This document shows, piece after piece, positions 17,380-26,559 of a DNA stretch of 52,591 bases. How positions within the stretch are numbered: the first letter of the stretch is position 1; the number at the start of each line of letters is the position of its first letter. The notes under the pieces were generated by a model. It was not told the origin of the DNA. It searched no databases and saw only the letters and a list, made by a program, of their open reading frames with translations. The position numbers and the translations under genes were made by a program. This stretch comes from Clostridium sp. chh4-2 (GTDB lineage: Bacteria; Bacillota; Clostridia; Lachnospirales; Lachnospiraceae). The stretch spans positions 1 to 52,591 of the forward strand of contig NZ_PKUU01000034.1 of NCBI RefSeq assembly GCF_002899675.1, written 5' to 3'.

Positions 17380-18477
17380 ATGAGAATTTTAGTATATGGA
17401 ATGGTAGGTTCTCAAAGAGGCGGAATTGAATCCTTTCTCTTAAACATGAACGCATATATGAGTAAAGAAACGATATTCGATTATGTGATTGAAGAAGACC
17501 ATTGTATTCATGAGAAAGAAATACGAGCACGTGGTGGTAATATTTATTATATAATGGCTCGTGCCAAAAATCCAATCAAAAACATTTCTGACAATAAGAA
17601 GCTTCTGAAAAAATTGAGGGGAACAACGGATGCAATATATTTCAATTTATCGTCGTTAAGTTGGATTGAACCGATTAGATTGGCTTTATCAGAAAAATAC
17701 AGGGTGTATGTACATGCACACAATTCACAGTTTATTTCACAAAATTCAACATTAGCTTATCGAATTGTGAACTATATCAATAAATATCGACTTGGAAATT
17801 ATCAGATTCAACGATTGACATGCTCAAAACCCTGTTCGGAATTTCTTTATCGAACTTGTGATAAAGTGCAAATGATTTATAATGCGGTTGATATGGAGCG
17901 ATTTATCTACAATGAAGAAAAAAGGGTATACTATCGAAAACTTCTTAATGCTGATGAGAATGTTGCTTTGTTGGGATTTGTTGGAAGAATCCAGGGTGAA
18001 AAAAATCCGAGCTATCTTCTGAAAATAATAAAGGCTATCTCCAAACAGGGAGAGAAGGTTAAAATGATTATTGTTGGTGAAGGTGATTTGAAGAAAGCAC
18101 TTGAGGAGGAAGTTGATAAAGAACATTTGCAAGAATGTGTCGAGTTTCTTGGGAAAAGAGATGATGTCAATTGTTTAATGCAAGCCATGGATGTTCTCCT
18201 TCTTCCATCTTTTCATGAGGGACTTCCTTATGTTGTTGTCGAAGCTCAGGCAGCAGGTTTAAGATGTTTGGTGTCAGAAAATGTAACAAGAGAGGTTGAT
18301 TATACTGGTACTGTCCATTTTTTAAAATTAGAGCCAAATGCAGAAAACTGGACAGAAGCGTTTGCGGAGAAACACAGCACAGATTATGACAGATTAGCTA
18401 TATCTAAGATGGCAGCGGAATCGAATTTTAATATAAATGTTGAGGCACACAGATTGGAACAGATATTACGGAATTAG
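17380..18477 (+). CDS. GT4-family glycosyltransferase
   Basis: A 365-residue GT-B retaining glycosyltransferase that adds one sugar to the lipid-linked repeat unit. The N-terminal half starts 'ILVYGMVGSQRGGIESFLLNM' with the glycine-rich acceptor loop. 'MIYNAVDMERF' is the domain linker. 'LLGFVGRIQGEKNP' opens the nucleotide-sugar domain. 'LLPSFHEGLPYVVVEAQAAG' is the E-x7-E type motif. AAAGGGGTGGAGG upstream is a strong ribosome site. It is the only clear glycosyltransferase besides the initiating enzyme, so either the repeat unit is short or other transferases are encoded elsewhere. The region is notably AT-rich. Confidence 0.9.
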   Translation: MRILVYGMVGSQRGGIESFLLNMNAYMSKETIFDYVIEEDHCIHEKEIRARGGNIYYIMARAKNPIKNISDNKKLLKKLRGTTDAIYFNLSSLSWIEPIRLALSEKYRVYVHAHNSQFISQNSTLAYRIVNYINKYRLGNYQIQRLTCSKPCSEFLYRTCDKVQMIYNAVDMERFIYNEEKRVYYRKLLNADENVALLGFVGRIQGEKNPSYLLKIIKAISKQGEKVKMIIVGEGDLKKALEEEVDKEHLQECVEFLGKRDDVNCLMQAMDVLLLPSFHEGLPYVVVEAQAAGLRCLVSENVTREVDYTGTVHFLKLEPNAENWTEAFAEKHSTDYDRLAISKMAAESNFNINVEAHRLEQILRN

Positions 18478-18478
18478 G

Positions 18479-18607
18479 TTAAGTACCAAAGCTGAATTCT
18501 GTTGTGTCCCTAAGGTCGGTGGTAGAGTATACCGATGGATATATCTTAAAGATTTTGACCTGGGTTTGATACATATGAGGGGGCATCTGGGAGAAGCTAA
18601 AGTATAG
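18479..18607 (+). pseudogene. Short unidentified coding remnant
   Basis: The 175-bp gap after the glycosyltransferase contains an open frame that reads 'FCCVPKVGGRVYRWIYLKDF' then 'DLGLIHMRGHLGEAKV' before a TAG at 18605. It has no start codon or ribosome site of its own. It looks like the tail of a lost gene, family unknown. Confidence 0.3.
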
Positions 18608-18700
18608 CTGCCTGACTTGCCAATAAATTGTAGGGTAGCACCGAAATATTAGATGAATATTTTTGTGAGATGGGAGTTTGGAATGCTTGGAGGAATACGA

Positions 18701-19879
18701 ATGAGAAAATCCTTGACATATAAAATAACAGTTATTGAGCTTATGATTGCCATAGGATTGCTGTCTTTTTTCAGACCGCCAATTTTTGAAAAATATAGCA
18801 TAACAAATTTACTATTCAATCTGATGCTTGTTGCGTCATTTACATATGTCTCTCTTTTTTCGTTTGCTTCCATAAAAATTCAAAAAAACAGAGGCAAATT
18901 CACTTTCCTGTCGATTGCCTTTTATACAATCATGTGCTATTCAACCATTTGGAACGGTGCATCGCTCACACGAATGCTAATGTATGTAGGTATTGGCATT
19001 CTGACAGTTTTGTTTGTAAACCACATTGCCAGATATGAGTTGGATTTTACATGTGCTTTTGTTAGAAAGATGTTTCTAATCTTTTTGATTATTAATATAC
19101 TCAGCATGGTCTTCTTCACGGGTGGAATAACGACGACTGGGCGCAGTATGGCGCCGGTTTGGTTTCTTGGGCAAAGTACGAGATTTGCATATTTTTATGT
19201 ACCCTGTGTGTTGCTCTGCTTTATAGAGGATGTAAAAGTGTATGGAAAGATTCAGAAAAGAACGATTATACCTTACTGTATATGTGTCATTACGTTGATT
19301 ATAAAGTGGGCAGTAGGAGCGACATTGGCGATGCTGCTCTTTATCCCATTCTTCTTTTTTAATCGTATTAAAAAAATATTTAATAATATTGTGTATTTTG
19401 TGATACAAGTGGTGGGATTTTTTGGTCTTACGTTTTTTTCTGTTCAGGAGTACTTTGCTGTATTGATTGAGAATTATTTGCATAAGGATATGACTTTAAG
19501 CTCCAGAACTTTGATTTGGAGGTATGCAATCGAGGCAATTGAAAGCAGTCCGTGGTGGGGGTGCGGTATTTTTGATAATACAGCAATGCAAAATATGTTG
19601 GGCTTTGTTCATTGCCATAATCATTTACTCCAGGTGATGTTGACTACTGGATACATTGGATTTGTAATTTTTTTACTGATGATCTGTGTGGTGTATTTGT
19701 TGCTTGCCAGAGAGAAGGATTTTTTTCCGGCCAAGGTGATTGCTTTTGCAGTATTTGTAATGGGGATTATGCTCTTAGTGGATACGATAGATGGAGTTAG
19801 AAATTATTATCTTTTTGTATTAGCTTTTGGTGCTAATATAGGAGCGATAAGAAGAACTATGGAGGGATATAAGGCATGA
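18701..19879 (+). CDS. wzy: Wzy-like O-antigen/polysaccharide polymerase
   Basis: A 392-residue integral membrane protein with about ten hydrophobic segments. A long external loop near the middle-to-end contains 'SSRTLIWRYAIEAIESSPWWGCGI' and 'HCHNHLLQVMLTTGYIGF', the pattern of the Wzy_C/O-antigen ligase-polymerase family. It would join lipid-linked repeat units on the outer face of the membrane. The ATG at 18701 is chosen because GGAGG at 18689-18693 is 7 nt upstream; the frame is open 48 bp further up. Its stop overlaps the next start (ATGA). Sequence identity among Wzy proteins is low, so the call rests on topology, motif and locus. Confidence 0.78.
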   Translation: MRKSLTYKITVIELMIAIGLLSFFRPPIFEKYSITNLLFNLMLVASFTYVSLFSFASIKIQKNRGKFTFLSIAFYTIMCYSTIWNGASLTRMLMYVGIGILTVLFVNHIARYELDFTCAFVRKMFLIFLIINILSMVFFTGGITTTGRSMAPVWFLGQSTRFAYFYVPCVLLCFIEDVKVYGKIQKRTIIPYCICVITLIIKWAVGATLAMLLFIPFFFFNRIKKIFNNIVYFVIQVVGFFGLTFFSVQEYFAVLIENYLHKDMTLSSRTLIWRYAIEAIESSPWWGCGIFDNTAMQNMLGFVHCHNHLLQVMLTTGYIGFVIFLLMICVVYLLLAREKDFFPAKVIAFAVFVMGIMLLVDTIDGVRNYYLFVLAFGANIGAIRRTMEGYKA

Positions 19880-21018
19880 AGGTTGGGCTAATAACGTTAC
19901 AGAATTCATATAGTTACGGTGCAAGTCTGCAAGCACTTGCAACATACGAGGTGTATAAGCGGTTGGGATGTGATGTAACATTTGTGAATTATGTGAATTG
20001 TCATGAGCAAAATCAAAATCATCTGATATCAAGGCGTTCGGATATAAGCCCGATAAAAAATATTATATACACTATCGAAAATATTTTTATGGGGCAGTTA
20101 AGGAATCGGAAGAGAGCATTTGATGATTTCCATGAAACCCTTGTTAAGACAAGACCCTATACGAATATAAATGAAATGTCAGAATTAGAGTATGATGTGA
20201 TGGTATCTGGGAGTGATCAGTTGTGGAATCCTGCTATTTTTGGAGAAATCGATACAGCATATTTTTTAAATTTTGGCCATGCGGGACTTAGGATGGCATA
20301 TGCGGCCAGTTGTGGAAGCCATGTCTACAGTGAAGAAGAGTGGGGAAAGATTTTGCCTTTATTGGAAAGATATGATGCTATAAGTACACGGGAAGACTTT
20401 TTGCGTGGGCAATTGCAGAAAAGATTTCCAGAGAAGAGAATCATGAAGGTTCTGGATCCAACATTACTCCTTTCAAAAGATGAATGGATAAGTGAATTTG
20501 GTAAAGTTGGTTGCTCAGCATCCAACCTGCGAGAGCATTATATTCTAGTGTATATGATAAATGTTCCATATAAGGAATATAAAAGGCGGTATGCACACAT
20601 TGTTAAATACTGCAAGGAAAAACTTGGCTTAAAGGCTTATGCAATTTCCTTTAATTCGATGTTTATATTTTATGGTTGTGACAGAAATATTACGTGTGCA
20701 ACTCCATATGATCTCATACAGTTGATAAACAATGCAGATTTGGTTATAACCAGTTCGTTTCATGGGGTGGCATTTTCTATTAATTTGAATACAAAATTCA
20801 TTGCGCTGCAAACAAGCAATCCTAAAAGAGTTGAGGAGTTGCTGGACGTTACCGGTCTGTTAAATAGGCTAGTGGACAAGTTTGATGCACGTCAATGCAA
20901 GGAATTATTGGAAAACATTGATTTTACTTTTGCAAATTTAAGCTTGAAAAGAAAAAGACATGGGAGTTTGCAGTGGATAATGGATCAGATTTCCACTAAA
21001 GCAAATATGACAATATGA
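19876..21018 (+). CDS. Polysaccharide pyruvyl transferase
   Basis: A 380-residue CsaB/WcaK-family enzyme expected to transfer pyruvate from PEP onto a sugar as a ketal, giving the polymer acidic groups. Typical features are 'GLITLQNSYSYGASLQALATYE' at the N-terminus, 'DVMVSGSDQLWNP' and 'INNADLVITSSFHGVAFSI', the last being the conserved end-domain motif. It overlaps the polymerase stop by 4 bp and precedes the FrhB-like Fe-S protein. These two protein types occur together in many gut Firmicutes loci, suggesting a joint job. Confidence 0.9.
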   Translation: MKVGLITLQNSYSYGASLQALATYEVYKRLGCDVTFVNYVNCHEQNQNHLISRRSDISPIKNIIYTIENIFMGQLRNRKRAFDDFHETLVKTRPYTNINEMSELEYDVMVSGSDQLWNPAIFGEIDTAYFLNFGHAGLRMAYAASCGSHVYSEEEWGKILPLLERYDAISTREDFLRGQLQKRFPEKRIMKVLDPTLLLSKDEWISEFGKVGCSASNLREHYILVYMINVPYKEYKRRYAHIVKYCKEKLGLKAYAISFNSMFIFYGCDRNITCATPYDLIQLINNADLVITSSFHGVAFSINLNTKFIALQTSNPKRVEELLDVTGLLNRLVDKFDARQCKELLENIDFTFANLSLKRKRHGSLQWIMDQISTKANMTI

Positions 21019-21091
21019 TGACTTTTAGGATTGCTGAATCTCTCTTTGGGATATTGCTGAAGTAAGAGCGACGAAAGAGGAGCATAAGAAG

Positions 21092-22273
21092 ATGAATATT
21101 ATGGATGACGTTTCGGAACATTGTATTGGCTGTGGTGCTTGCGCATGCAGTTGCCCAAAACAAGCAATAAATATGGTTTTTAAAGATGGTTTTTTATATC
21201 CGACAGTTGATAAGAATAAATGTGTTGAATGTGGCATCTGCTTGAAGGAATGTCCGGCTGTGAATAGAAATGAGTGTTATGAAATATCTGAAGCATATGT
21301 TGCCGTCACGAAGAATGACAAAGTATATGAGTCTAGCACATCGGGGGGAGTCTTTGCAGAAATTGCCATTTATTTTCTCCGGAAGTATAGTGCTGTGATA
21401 TGCGGTGCGGCATGGACTAGCGACTATATGGTGGAACATATTCTGATTGACAAGGAGGAAGAACTTAATAAAATTCAAGGCTCGAAATATGTCCAAAGTA
21501 GAACAGACAAGGTGTTTCCTGAAATTAAGGAACTGTTAAAATTCGGAAAGCATGTCTTGTTTTCTGGAACACCATGCCAGATAGCCGCTCTAAAAGATTT
21601 TTTAAAGGAAAGCTATTGCAACCTGTTATGCGTTGATATAGTTTGCCACGGAGTTCCAAGCCCTCAAATGCTGCAGAACCATATTAAAAAATTGACAAAG
21701 TCAGAAGGGGGTTATAATGTTACGTTTAGAACCAAAGACAAGTATGACAGATATGGCTTTAATTTGGTTTTGTCACAGGGGACGAAAGAAAAAATGTTAA
21801 TTTCCGGCAATATAGATCCCTATTTTCGCCTTTTCATTAATAATTACATCTTTAGAGAGGCGTGCTACTCCTGTAAATATGCTTGTTCTATGCGTATCGG
21901 TGATATTACTATAGGGGACTGTGGAAATTCAGAAATATACATAGAGCGATTACCTTATCGTACATTGTCAACGGTTTATCCCATTACTGATAGAGGGAAA
22001 AAAGTTTGGGAGGAGATAAAGGTTAGTTTTGATTTCCTAACAGTTAACAAAGATATAGAGATTGCAGCGAATAGCCAATTGACAAGGCCATCGGTTAGGC
22101 CCAAAGAACGTGATTTTATTTATTCAAGTAATGAAGACATTAGTTTACTTGCACAAAGGTGTTTGGGTAAGGTAACTAACAGAATTAAAATGAAAGAGCG
22201 GGTAAAGAGAATCATACCGGAGAAAAAGAGAAAGAGATTGGTTCGCACGTTAAAGCGTGTCATAGGAAAATAA
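21092..22273 (+). CDS. F420-hydrogenase/dehydrogenase beta-subunit-like Fe-S protein
   Basis: A 393-residue iron-sulfur flavoprotein of the FrhB family. Two ferredoxin-type [4Fe-4S] sites are at the N-terminus: 'CIGCGACACSCPKQA' and 'CVECGICLKECPAV'. The FrhB N and C domains follow, with 'STSGGVFAEIA', 'VLFSGTPCQIAAL' and 'CVDIVCHGVPSP'. A further cysteine group 'CYSCKYACSMRIGDITIGDC' lies near residue 255-275. In methanogens the family reduces F420, but this locus has no F420 genes, so the flavin domain more likely drives an unknown redox step on a sugar or its pyruvyl group. It is paired with the pyruvyl transferase. Confidence 0.85.
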   Translation: MNIMDDVSEHCIGCGACACSCPKQAINMVFKDGFLYPTVDKNKCVECGICLKECPAVNRNECYEISEAYVAVTKNDKVYESSTSGGVFAEIAIYFLRKYSAVICGAAWTSDYMVEHILIDKEEELNKIQGSKYVQSRTDKVFPEIKELLKFGKHVLFSGTPCQIAALKDFLKESYCNLLCVDIVCHGVPSPQMLQNHIKKLTKSEGGYNVTFRTKDKYDRYGFNLVLSQGTKEKMLISGNIDPYFRLFINNYIFREACYSCKYACSMRIGDITIGDCGNSEIYIERLPYRTLSTVYPITDRGKKVWEEIKVSFDFLTVNKDIEIAANSQLTRPSVRPKERDFIYSSNEDISLLAQRCLGKVTNRIKMKERVKRIIPEKKRKRLVRTLKRVIGK

Positions 22274-22336
22274 ATGTTTAATCTGTTTTTTGAAAGATTA
22301 TGCATTCGGCTAGTGGGATGTAGGGGTTGAAATATT

Positions 22337-23758
22337 ATGGCAAGTAGTGAAAAAACAAAGTATCTGATGAAAAACACAGGCATATTGACCGTAACGAATT
22401 TTTCTTCCAAAATTCTGATATTTCTTTTGGTGCCGTTATATACGAGCGTATTGTCTACGGAAGATTATGGGATATATGAACTTGTAATTGCAACGATTCA
22501 TCTTCTGTTTCCGGTATTGACATTGAATATCTGCGATGCAACTATGCGCTTTGCAATGGACAAAGGGGAAGATAAGGAAAGTATAGTAAGCTGTTCTTTC
22601 AAAATTATTGTATGCGGTTCTGCTGTCATGGGGTTGTTACTCCTTGGAAACCATTATCTGGGACTTTGGCGGGACATATTAAACTATGAGATATTTATAT
22701 TTTTATATTATGTGTCCTATGTATTTAACCAGTTTACTGTTCAACTTGCAAAAGGATTAGAAAAAGTTAAGCAGATGGGAATTGCCGGGGTAGTTGGAAC
22801 TATTGCAACGATTGTCTTTAATGTTCTTTTTTTATTAGTGTTTGATTTTGAGCTGCCCGGTTTTTTTCTTGCCTACACTATTGGACAAATGATTCCAACA
22901 ATCTATTTAGCAATAGTAACGCGGGTCTGGAAAAACATCTCGTTTACGGTAAGCAAAGAAACTCAGCATAAAATGGTTGTGTATGCTGTGCCGTTAATCG
23001 CCACCTATTTAGGATGGTGGGTGAATAGTGGTTCAGATAAGTATGTGGTTGCGTTAATTTGCGGTGTGGCATCCAGTGGATTGCTTTCTGTTGCATATAA
23101 GATTCCTCAAATAATAAATACTTTACATCAAATATTTATTCAGGCATGGCAGTTATCAGCGATAAAAGAAATGGATAGCAAGGATTCAGACAAGTTCTAT
23201 CAGAAAACTTTTATTTATCTGAATGCTATTATGTGCGGAGTATGCAGTTTGCTGATTCTTGGGAACAGAATGATAGCCCATTTTCTGTTTGCCAAAGGCT
23301 TTTTTGAAGCGTGGCAATATGTTCCCTTTCTATTAGTTAGCAGCGTCATTAACTCTTCCGCAGGACATATTGGTGCTATACTAATAGCTAAGAAAGATTC
23401 CAAATCATTAGGAAAGTCTGCGTTAATCGGTGCCGTATGTAATATTGTGCTGAATGTATTTCTGGTTTATTTGATTGGAATTCAAGGGGCAACAATTGCT
23501 ACTGTGATTTCAAGCGTAATTATATATGTATCAAGAAGACGATCTATAGGGGAGGTAATTATCTCAGTAGAATATCCTTATGTAATATTTTCGTGGTTGA
23601 TACTTTTTGCTGAAGCAATAATAGATATATACTTTGGATCGTATTTATTCACAGGAATTTGTGTAATTGGTATCATAATAGTATATAGGAAAAGTTTTGT
23701 TGTACTATGTAAGAAGTGTATTGTATTTGCTTTGGAATTTTTAAAGCATCCACAATAA
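22337..23758 (+). CDS. wzx: Wzx-type polysaccharide flippase
   Basis: A 473-residue MATE/MOP-superfamily exporter with about 12-14 membrane helices, starting 'LMKNTGILTVTNFSSKILIFLLVPLYTSVL', typical of Wzx. It would flip the lipid-linked repeat unit across the membrane for the Wzy polymerase encoded at 18701. It is the last gene of the polysaccharide operon; no clear terminator follows, but a 43-bp hairpin lies at 23887-23929. The AT-rich composition matches the three preceding genes. Confidence 0.9.
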   Translation: MASSEKTKYLMKNTGILTVTNFSSKILIFLLVPLYTSVLSTEDYGIYELVIATIHLLFPVLTLNICDATMRFAMDKGEDKESIVSCSFKIIVCGSAVMGLLLLGNHYLGLWRDILNYEIFIFLYYVSYVFNQFTVQLAKGLEKVKQMGIAGVVGTIATIVFNVLFLLVFDFELPGFFLAYTIGQMIPTIYLAIVTRVWKNISFTVSKETQHKMVVYAVPLIATYLGWWVNSGSDKYVVALICGVASSGLLSVAYKIPQIINTLHQIFIQAWQLSAIKEMDSKDSDKFYQKTFIYLNAIMCGVCSLLILGNRMIAHFLFAKGFFEAWQYVPFLLVSSVINSSAGHIGAILIAKKDSKSLGKSALIGAVCNIVLNVFLVYLIGIQGATIATVISSVIIYVSRRRSIGEVIISVEYPYVIFSWLILFAEAIIDIYFGSYLFTGICVIGIIIVYRKSFVVLCKKCIVFALEFLKHPQ

Positions 23759-23886
23759 AACGAGACCATCTATATAACTGTGTATTGTCGTAGCGTGGTA
23801 TGTATCCAGTTCCGTTTTTCGACATTTTATGACTTGTTTTTAGTTATGTTAGCATGACAATTTTTTCAAAATACGACGTTTGCCTA

Positions 23887-23929
23887 TATGAATAGTATTG
23901 CCATCTTCCGGCAAGTACGAATATTCATA
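23887..23929. other. Inverted repeat after the flippase gene
   Basis: TATGAATA at 23887-23894 pairs with TATTCATA at 23922-23929, and inside it TTGCC pairs with GGCAA. There is no T-run. The region 23759-24093 has no gene that I can support apart from this hairpin. Confidence 0.45.
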
Positions 23930-23992
23930 GTATCAGAAATTTACATATAATTTATTAAAGAAACAGAAAAACCATTAATACGATGTAATTTG

Positions 23993-25015
23993 TCAGGATA
24001 TGACGGATATTCTGCCCATCAAGAAATATGGCACAGAGTCTGCTATGACAGATTTATGAGAGTTTACTATGTTGGAGCCGGGCATGCTTGAACCGTTCCC
24101 CGTCAAGTAGACAATTGAAAGAATATTAAGTTTTTTTGCCAGCGGGGAATTCCACTGGCAGTTTTTATGCTGCTTGTAAATATAGTTCGTGTTTTTTTCT
24201 ATAGGCGCAAATACTCCAAGATTTCTTTGCAGTCTTTGCTTATTATAATACTCTATATAATTCTCTATCATTTCAACAATAGCTTCCCTGCTGGTAAACC
24301 GTTTTCCATAGTACCATTCACGCTTGATGATTCCCCACAACCCTTCCATTGGACCATTATCGATGCATTTTGCCACTTTGGACATGCTTTGTGTCATTCC
24401 GGTTGCTTCAAGCTTAGCACGAAAAACTCGGTTCGTATATTGGAATCCCCTGTCACTATGAAAAATCAGATGTGCATTGGGACTCGCTTCTAATGCTGCA
24501 TCGAAGGTGTCAAATACCAGGGCATTGTTGTTATGGTCACGAATGACATAGGATACAATCCTTCTGTCATATAAATCCAGTATGGCACTCATAGAAATCT
24601 TGTGTTTTTCAATTCCCGCATAATAATGGAACTCGGTTACATCTGTTAGCCACTTCTTATTGGGGGTACCGGCGATGAATTCACGGTTGAGGATATTTTT
24701 AGCTATATACTGCGGATTGGCAGACTGCCTCGTACATCCGTTATTCGCATATTTAATCGTTGATTTAATATTTAACTTACGGCACAGGCGCAGCACTCTT
24801 TTATCATTTACATCCATTCCGTGATAACGTTCCAGCTCGTCCCTGATACGGCGGTACCCCTTGTCGGGGGAAGAGGCATGGATCCGCTCAATCTTTTCCG
24901 CGATTTTCTTATTCCTGCGTTCATTTTCCGGAATCTCCCTGTTCAGCTATTTATAGTATGCAGCCCTTGAAACACCTCCAAGACTGCAAAATGCACTGAC
25001 AGGATAAAGATGCCT
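23993..25015 (-). pseudogene. IS3-type transposase OrfB, interrupted
   Basis: Readable from 25015 downward as 'RHLYPVSAFCSLGGVSRAAYYK', then a TAG at 24947-24949 where the family has Trp, then 'LNREIPENERRNKK' and the full catalytic core. DDE residues are visible in 'KKWLTDVTEFHYY', 'LIFHSDRGFQYTN' and 'SKVAKCIDNGPMEGLWGIIKREWYYG'. The frame runs past the expected IS end to 23993 because the natural stop was lost or lies outside. OrfB is in a +1 relation to OrfA instead of the usual -1, so an indel has also occurred. Confidence 0.8.
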
Positions 25016-25705
25016 CCATTTCAGCATGTTCTTTTTCTGCCCTTAAAATTTTCACTTCGGCACGAAATTTCACCAGTTCACTCATCTCATCGGGGGCCTT
25101 TCGTTTCCCACGCTTGTCCCTTAAAGCATCCACTCTACCGGCCCTATATTTGATGGTATAATTCCATGCCTGTTGATAAGACACCTTATATTTTACAGAT
25201 GCCTGCGTATAATTGCAGTCATTTGCAATACAATCCTGTACGATCTCTACTCTTTCTTCAAAAGTAGTTTTCTTTCCCTTGGTCATGATGATATGCCCTC
25301 CTGCTACAGAAGATTTCAGTTCCTCATGACCATTATACTTCTTTATCTACTTTTGTAGCTTACTTTTTGAACGGATGCCATACTTTTTGTAGATATCAAT
25401 CTGAGAGCCTTTGTCCGACAGATAATCCAAAATCGCCTGCATTTTAAAATCAGCAGGATAACTTTTATAACAAACCATCAAGAAAGCGTCTTCGCCCATA
25501 CTTTCATAATTAGTAATCCATTGTTGAACGGAAGTTTATGATATGCCAAACTCATTTGCAAGTATCCGCTGACTTGTCAGACCATCCAGATACCTTTTTA
25601 CTGCAACTATCTTATCTTGTGCGGATATATTTCTTTTAGACATAAAATATGCCCCCTTCCAAGTAGCAAGTTTGTATTATTTTACTTGTCTACCTAGAAG
25701 GGAGC
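24094..25705 (-). mobile_element. Degenerate IS3/IS150-type insertion sequence
   Basis: The element carries an OrfA with two HTH blocks and an OrfB with an rve-type integrase domain, both on the minus strand. Related ends are seen: 'GTAGACAATTGAAAG' around 24107-24121, and on the other strand 'GGTAGACAAGTAAAA' around 25680-25694. Both are preceded by a C-rich/TCCC stretch. The exact outer borders and a target duplication could not be fixed. Three in-frame stop codons and a frame mismatch between OrfA and OrfB show that it is dead. It separates the polysaccharide locus from the IclR operon. Confidence 0.8.
24951..25643 (-). pseudogene. IS3/IS150-type OrfA, two nonsense mutations
   Basis: Starting at the ATG at 25641-25643 the frame reads 'MSKRNISAQDKIVAVKRYLD' with an HTH. 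A TAA at 25536-25538 (after 'LANEFGIS') and a TAG at 25347-25349 (after 'SKSKLQK', where Trp is expected) break it. The intact last third includes 'MTKGKKTTFEERVEIVQDCI', a second HTH and the leucine-zipper-like 'VKFRAEVKILRAEKEHAEME'. Two HTH modules are typical of the long IS150-type OrfA. The last residues before 24951 are out of register with OrfB. Confidence 0.8.
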
Positions 25706-25736
25706 ATATCACTTACTAATTAAAAAGCCACCCAAT

Positions 25737-26501
25737 CTAAATATAATTCACAAACCCCAAATCCCCAGAAATCCTCTTCACCAACTCCATAAGCCGAAGC
25801 ATCCATTCCGCCTGTACCTTCCTGTCGCTAAGCCTTTGCGAATGCAGACTGACCACATAAACCACATTCTTAGAAAAATTAAACACCGGAGCTGCGATAG
25901 CCGGCAGCCCATCTAAATCCTCACTGCTTTCCGCATACCCCTGCAACGCAATCTGCTTCATCTCATGCCTGAGCGCAGCATCTTCCCTGAATGAATTCGC
26001 ATAGAGCATATTTCGCCCTTGCTGCCACAGCGCGGCGTTTGCCAAAAAAGTTTTTTGAATAATCTGCCCTTCTGATAAAATCTCACCCTCGTGCATAGCC
26101 GGCCCATGAGCCTGTCCCATGCAGATCCGATCCACAATCATGTATTCCTGATCCAATTCTTTAGTCACTAAAATAGTTCCCTCAAAATTTTCCAGCAGTT
26201 CGGAAACATATTTGCGCACAATTGCCCGTATATCCAGCTTTTCATACAGTGCGCTGGCAATGCTCAGGATCTTTAAGCCCAGCGAATATTTGCCGGAAGC
26301 ATCATCCTGTTCCACAAATTCTTTTTCCATCAAAGAGGTCAACATGCGGTATACAGTTGTCTTATTCATTCCAACCTGGCTGCTGATATCAATTAATCCC
26401 ATTCCATTGGGCTCTTTACTTAACTCTTCTAAAATTGTAAGCGCTTTGCTGACAGAAGCGACTTTATCTTCAAATCTATTGGCCACCTTTTTCACCTGCA
26501 T
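25737..26501 (-). CDS. IclR-family transcriptional regulator
   Basis: A 254-residue regulator. The N-terminal winged HTH ('VSKALTILEELSKEPNGMGL', 'QVGMNKTTVYRMLTSLMEKEF') is followed by the effector-binding GAF-like domain ('VRKYVSELLENFEGTILVTK' to the end, with 'GLPAIAAPVFNFSKNVV'). It is divergent from the FAD oxidoreductase operon and 560 bp from it. A promoter at 26521-26549 fits its start, and a perfect palindrome at 27003-27021 is a likely binding site on the operon side. The effector is probably the operon's substrate. The ribosome site is weak (GGAA). Confidence 0.92.
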   Translation of the reverse strand: MQVKKVANRFEDKVASVSKALTILEELSKEPNGMGLIDISSQVGMNKTTVYRMLTSLMEKEFVEQDDASGKYSLGLKILSIASALYEKLDIRAIVRKYVSELLENFEGTILVTKELDQEYMIVDRICMGQAHGPAMHEGEILSEGQIIQKTFLANAALWQQGRNMLYANSFREDAALRHEMKQIALQGYAESSEDLDGLPAIAAPVFNFSKNVVYVVSLHSQRLSDRKVQAEWMLRLMELVKRISGDLGFVNYI

Positions 26502-26520
26502 TTATTCCATAATATCTTTA

Positions 26521-26549
26521 ATCATACCCTAGACGCTTTATTATTGCAA
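26521..26549 (-). promoter_or_regulatory. Sigma-A promoter of the IclR gene
   Basis: On the minus strand TTGCAA (26544-26549) and TATGAT (26521-26526) are 17 bp apart, 20 bp before the start codon at 26501. The promoter lies just outside the giant palindrome that begins at 26560. Confidence 0.6.
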
Positions 26550-26559
26550 CTGCTAAATA

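Noticed and set aside
23993..24093. Extension of the transposase frame past the IS end
   Set aside because: The frame is open by chance beyond the terminal repeat; the residues do not belong to the transposase family and no start lies there.
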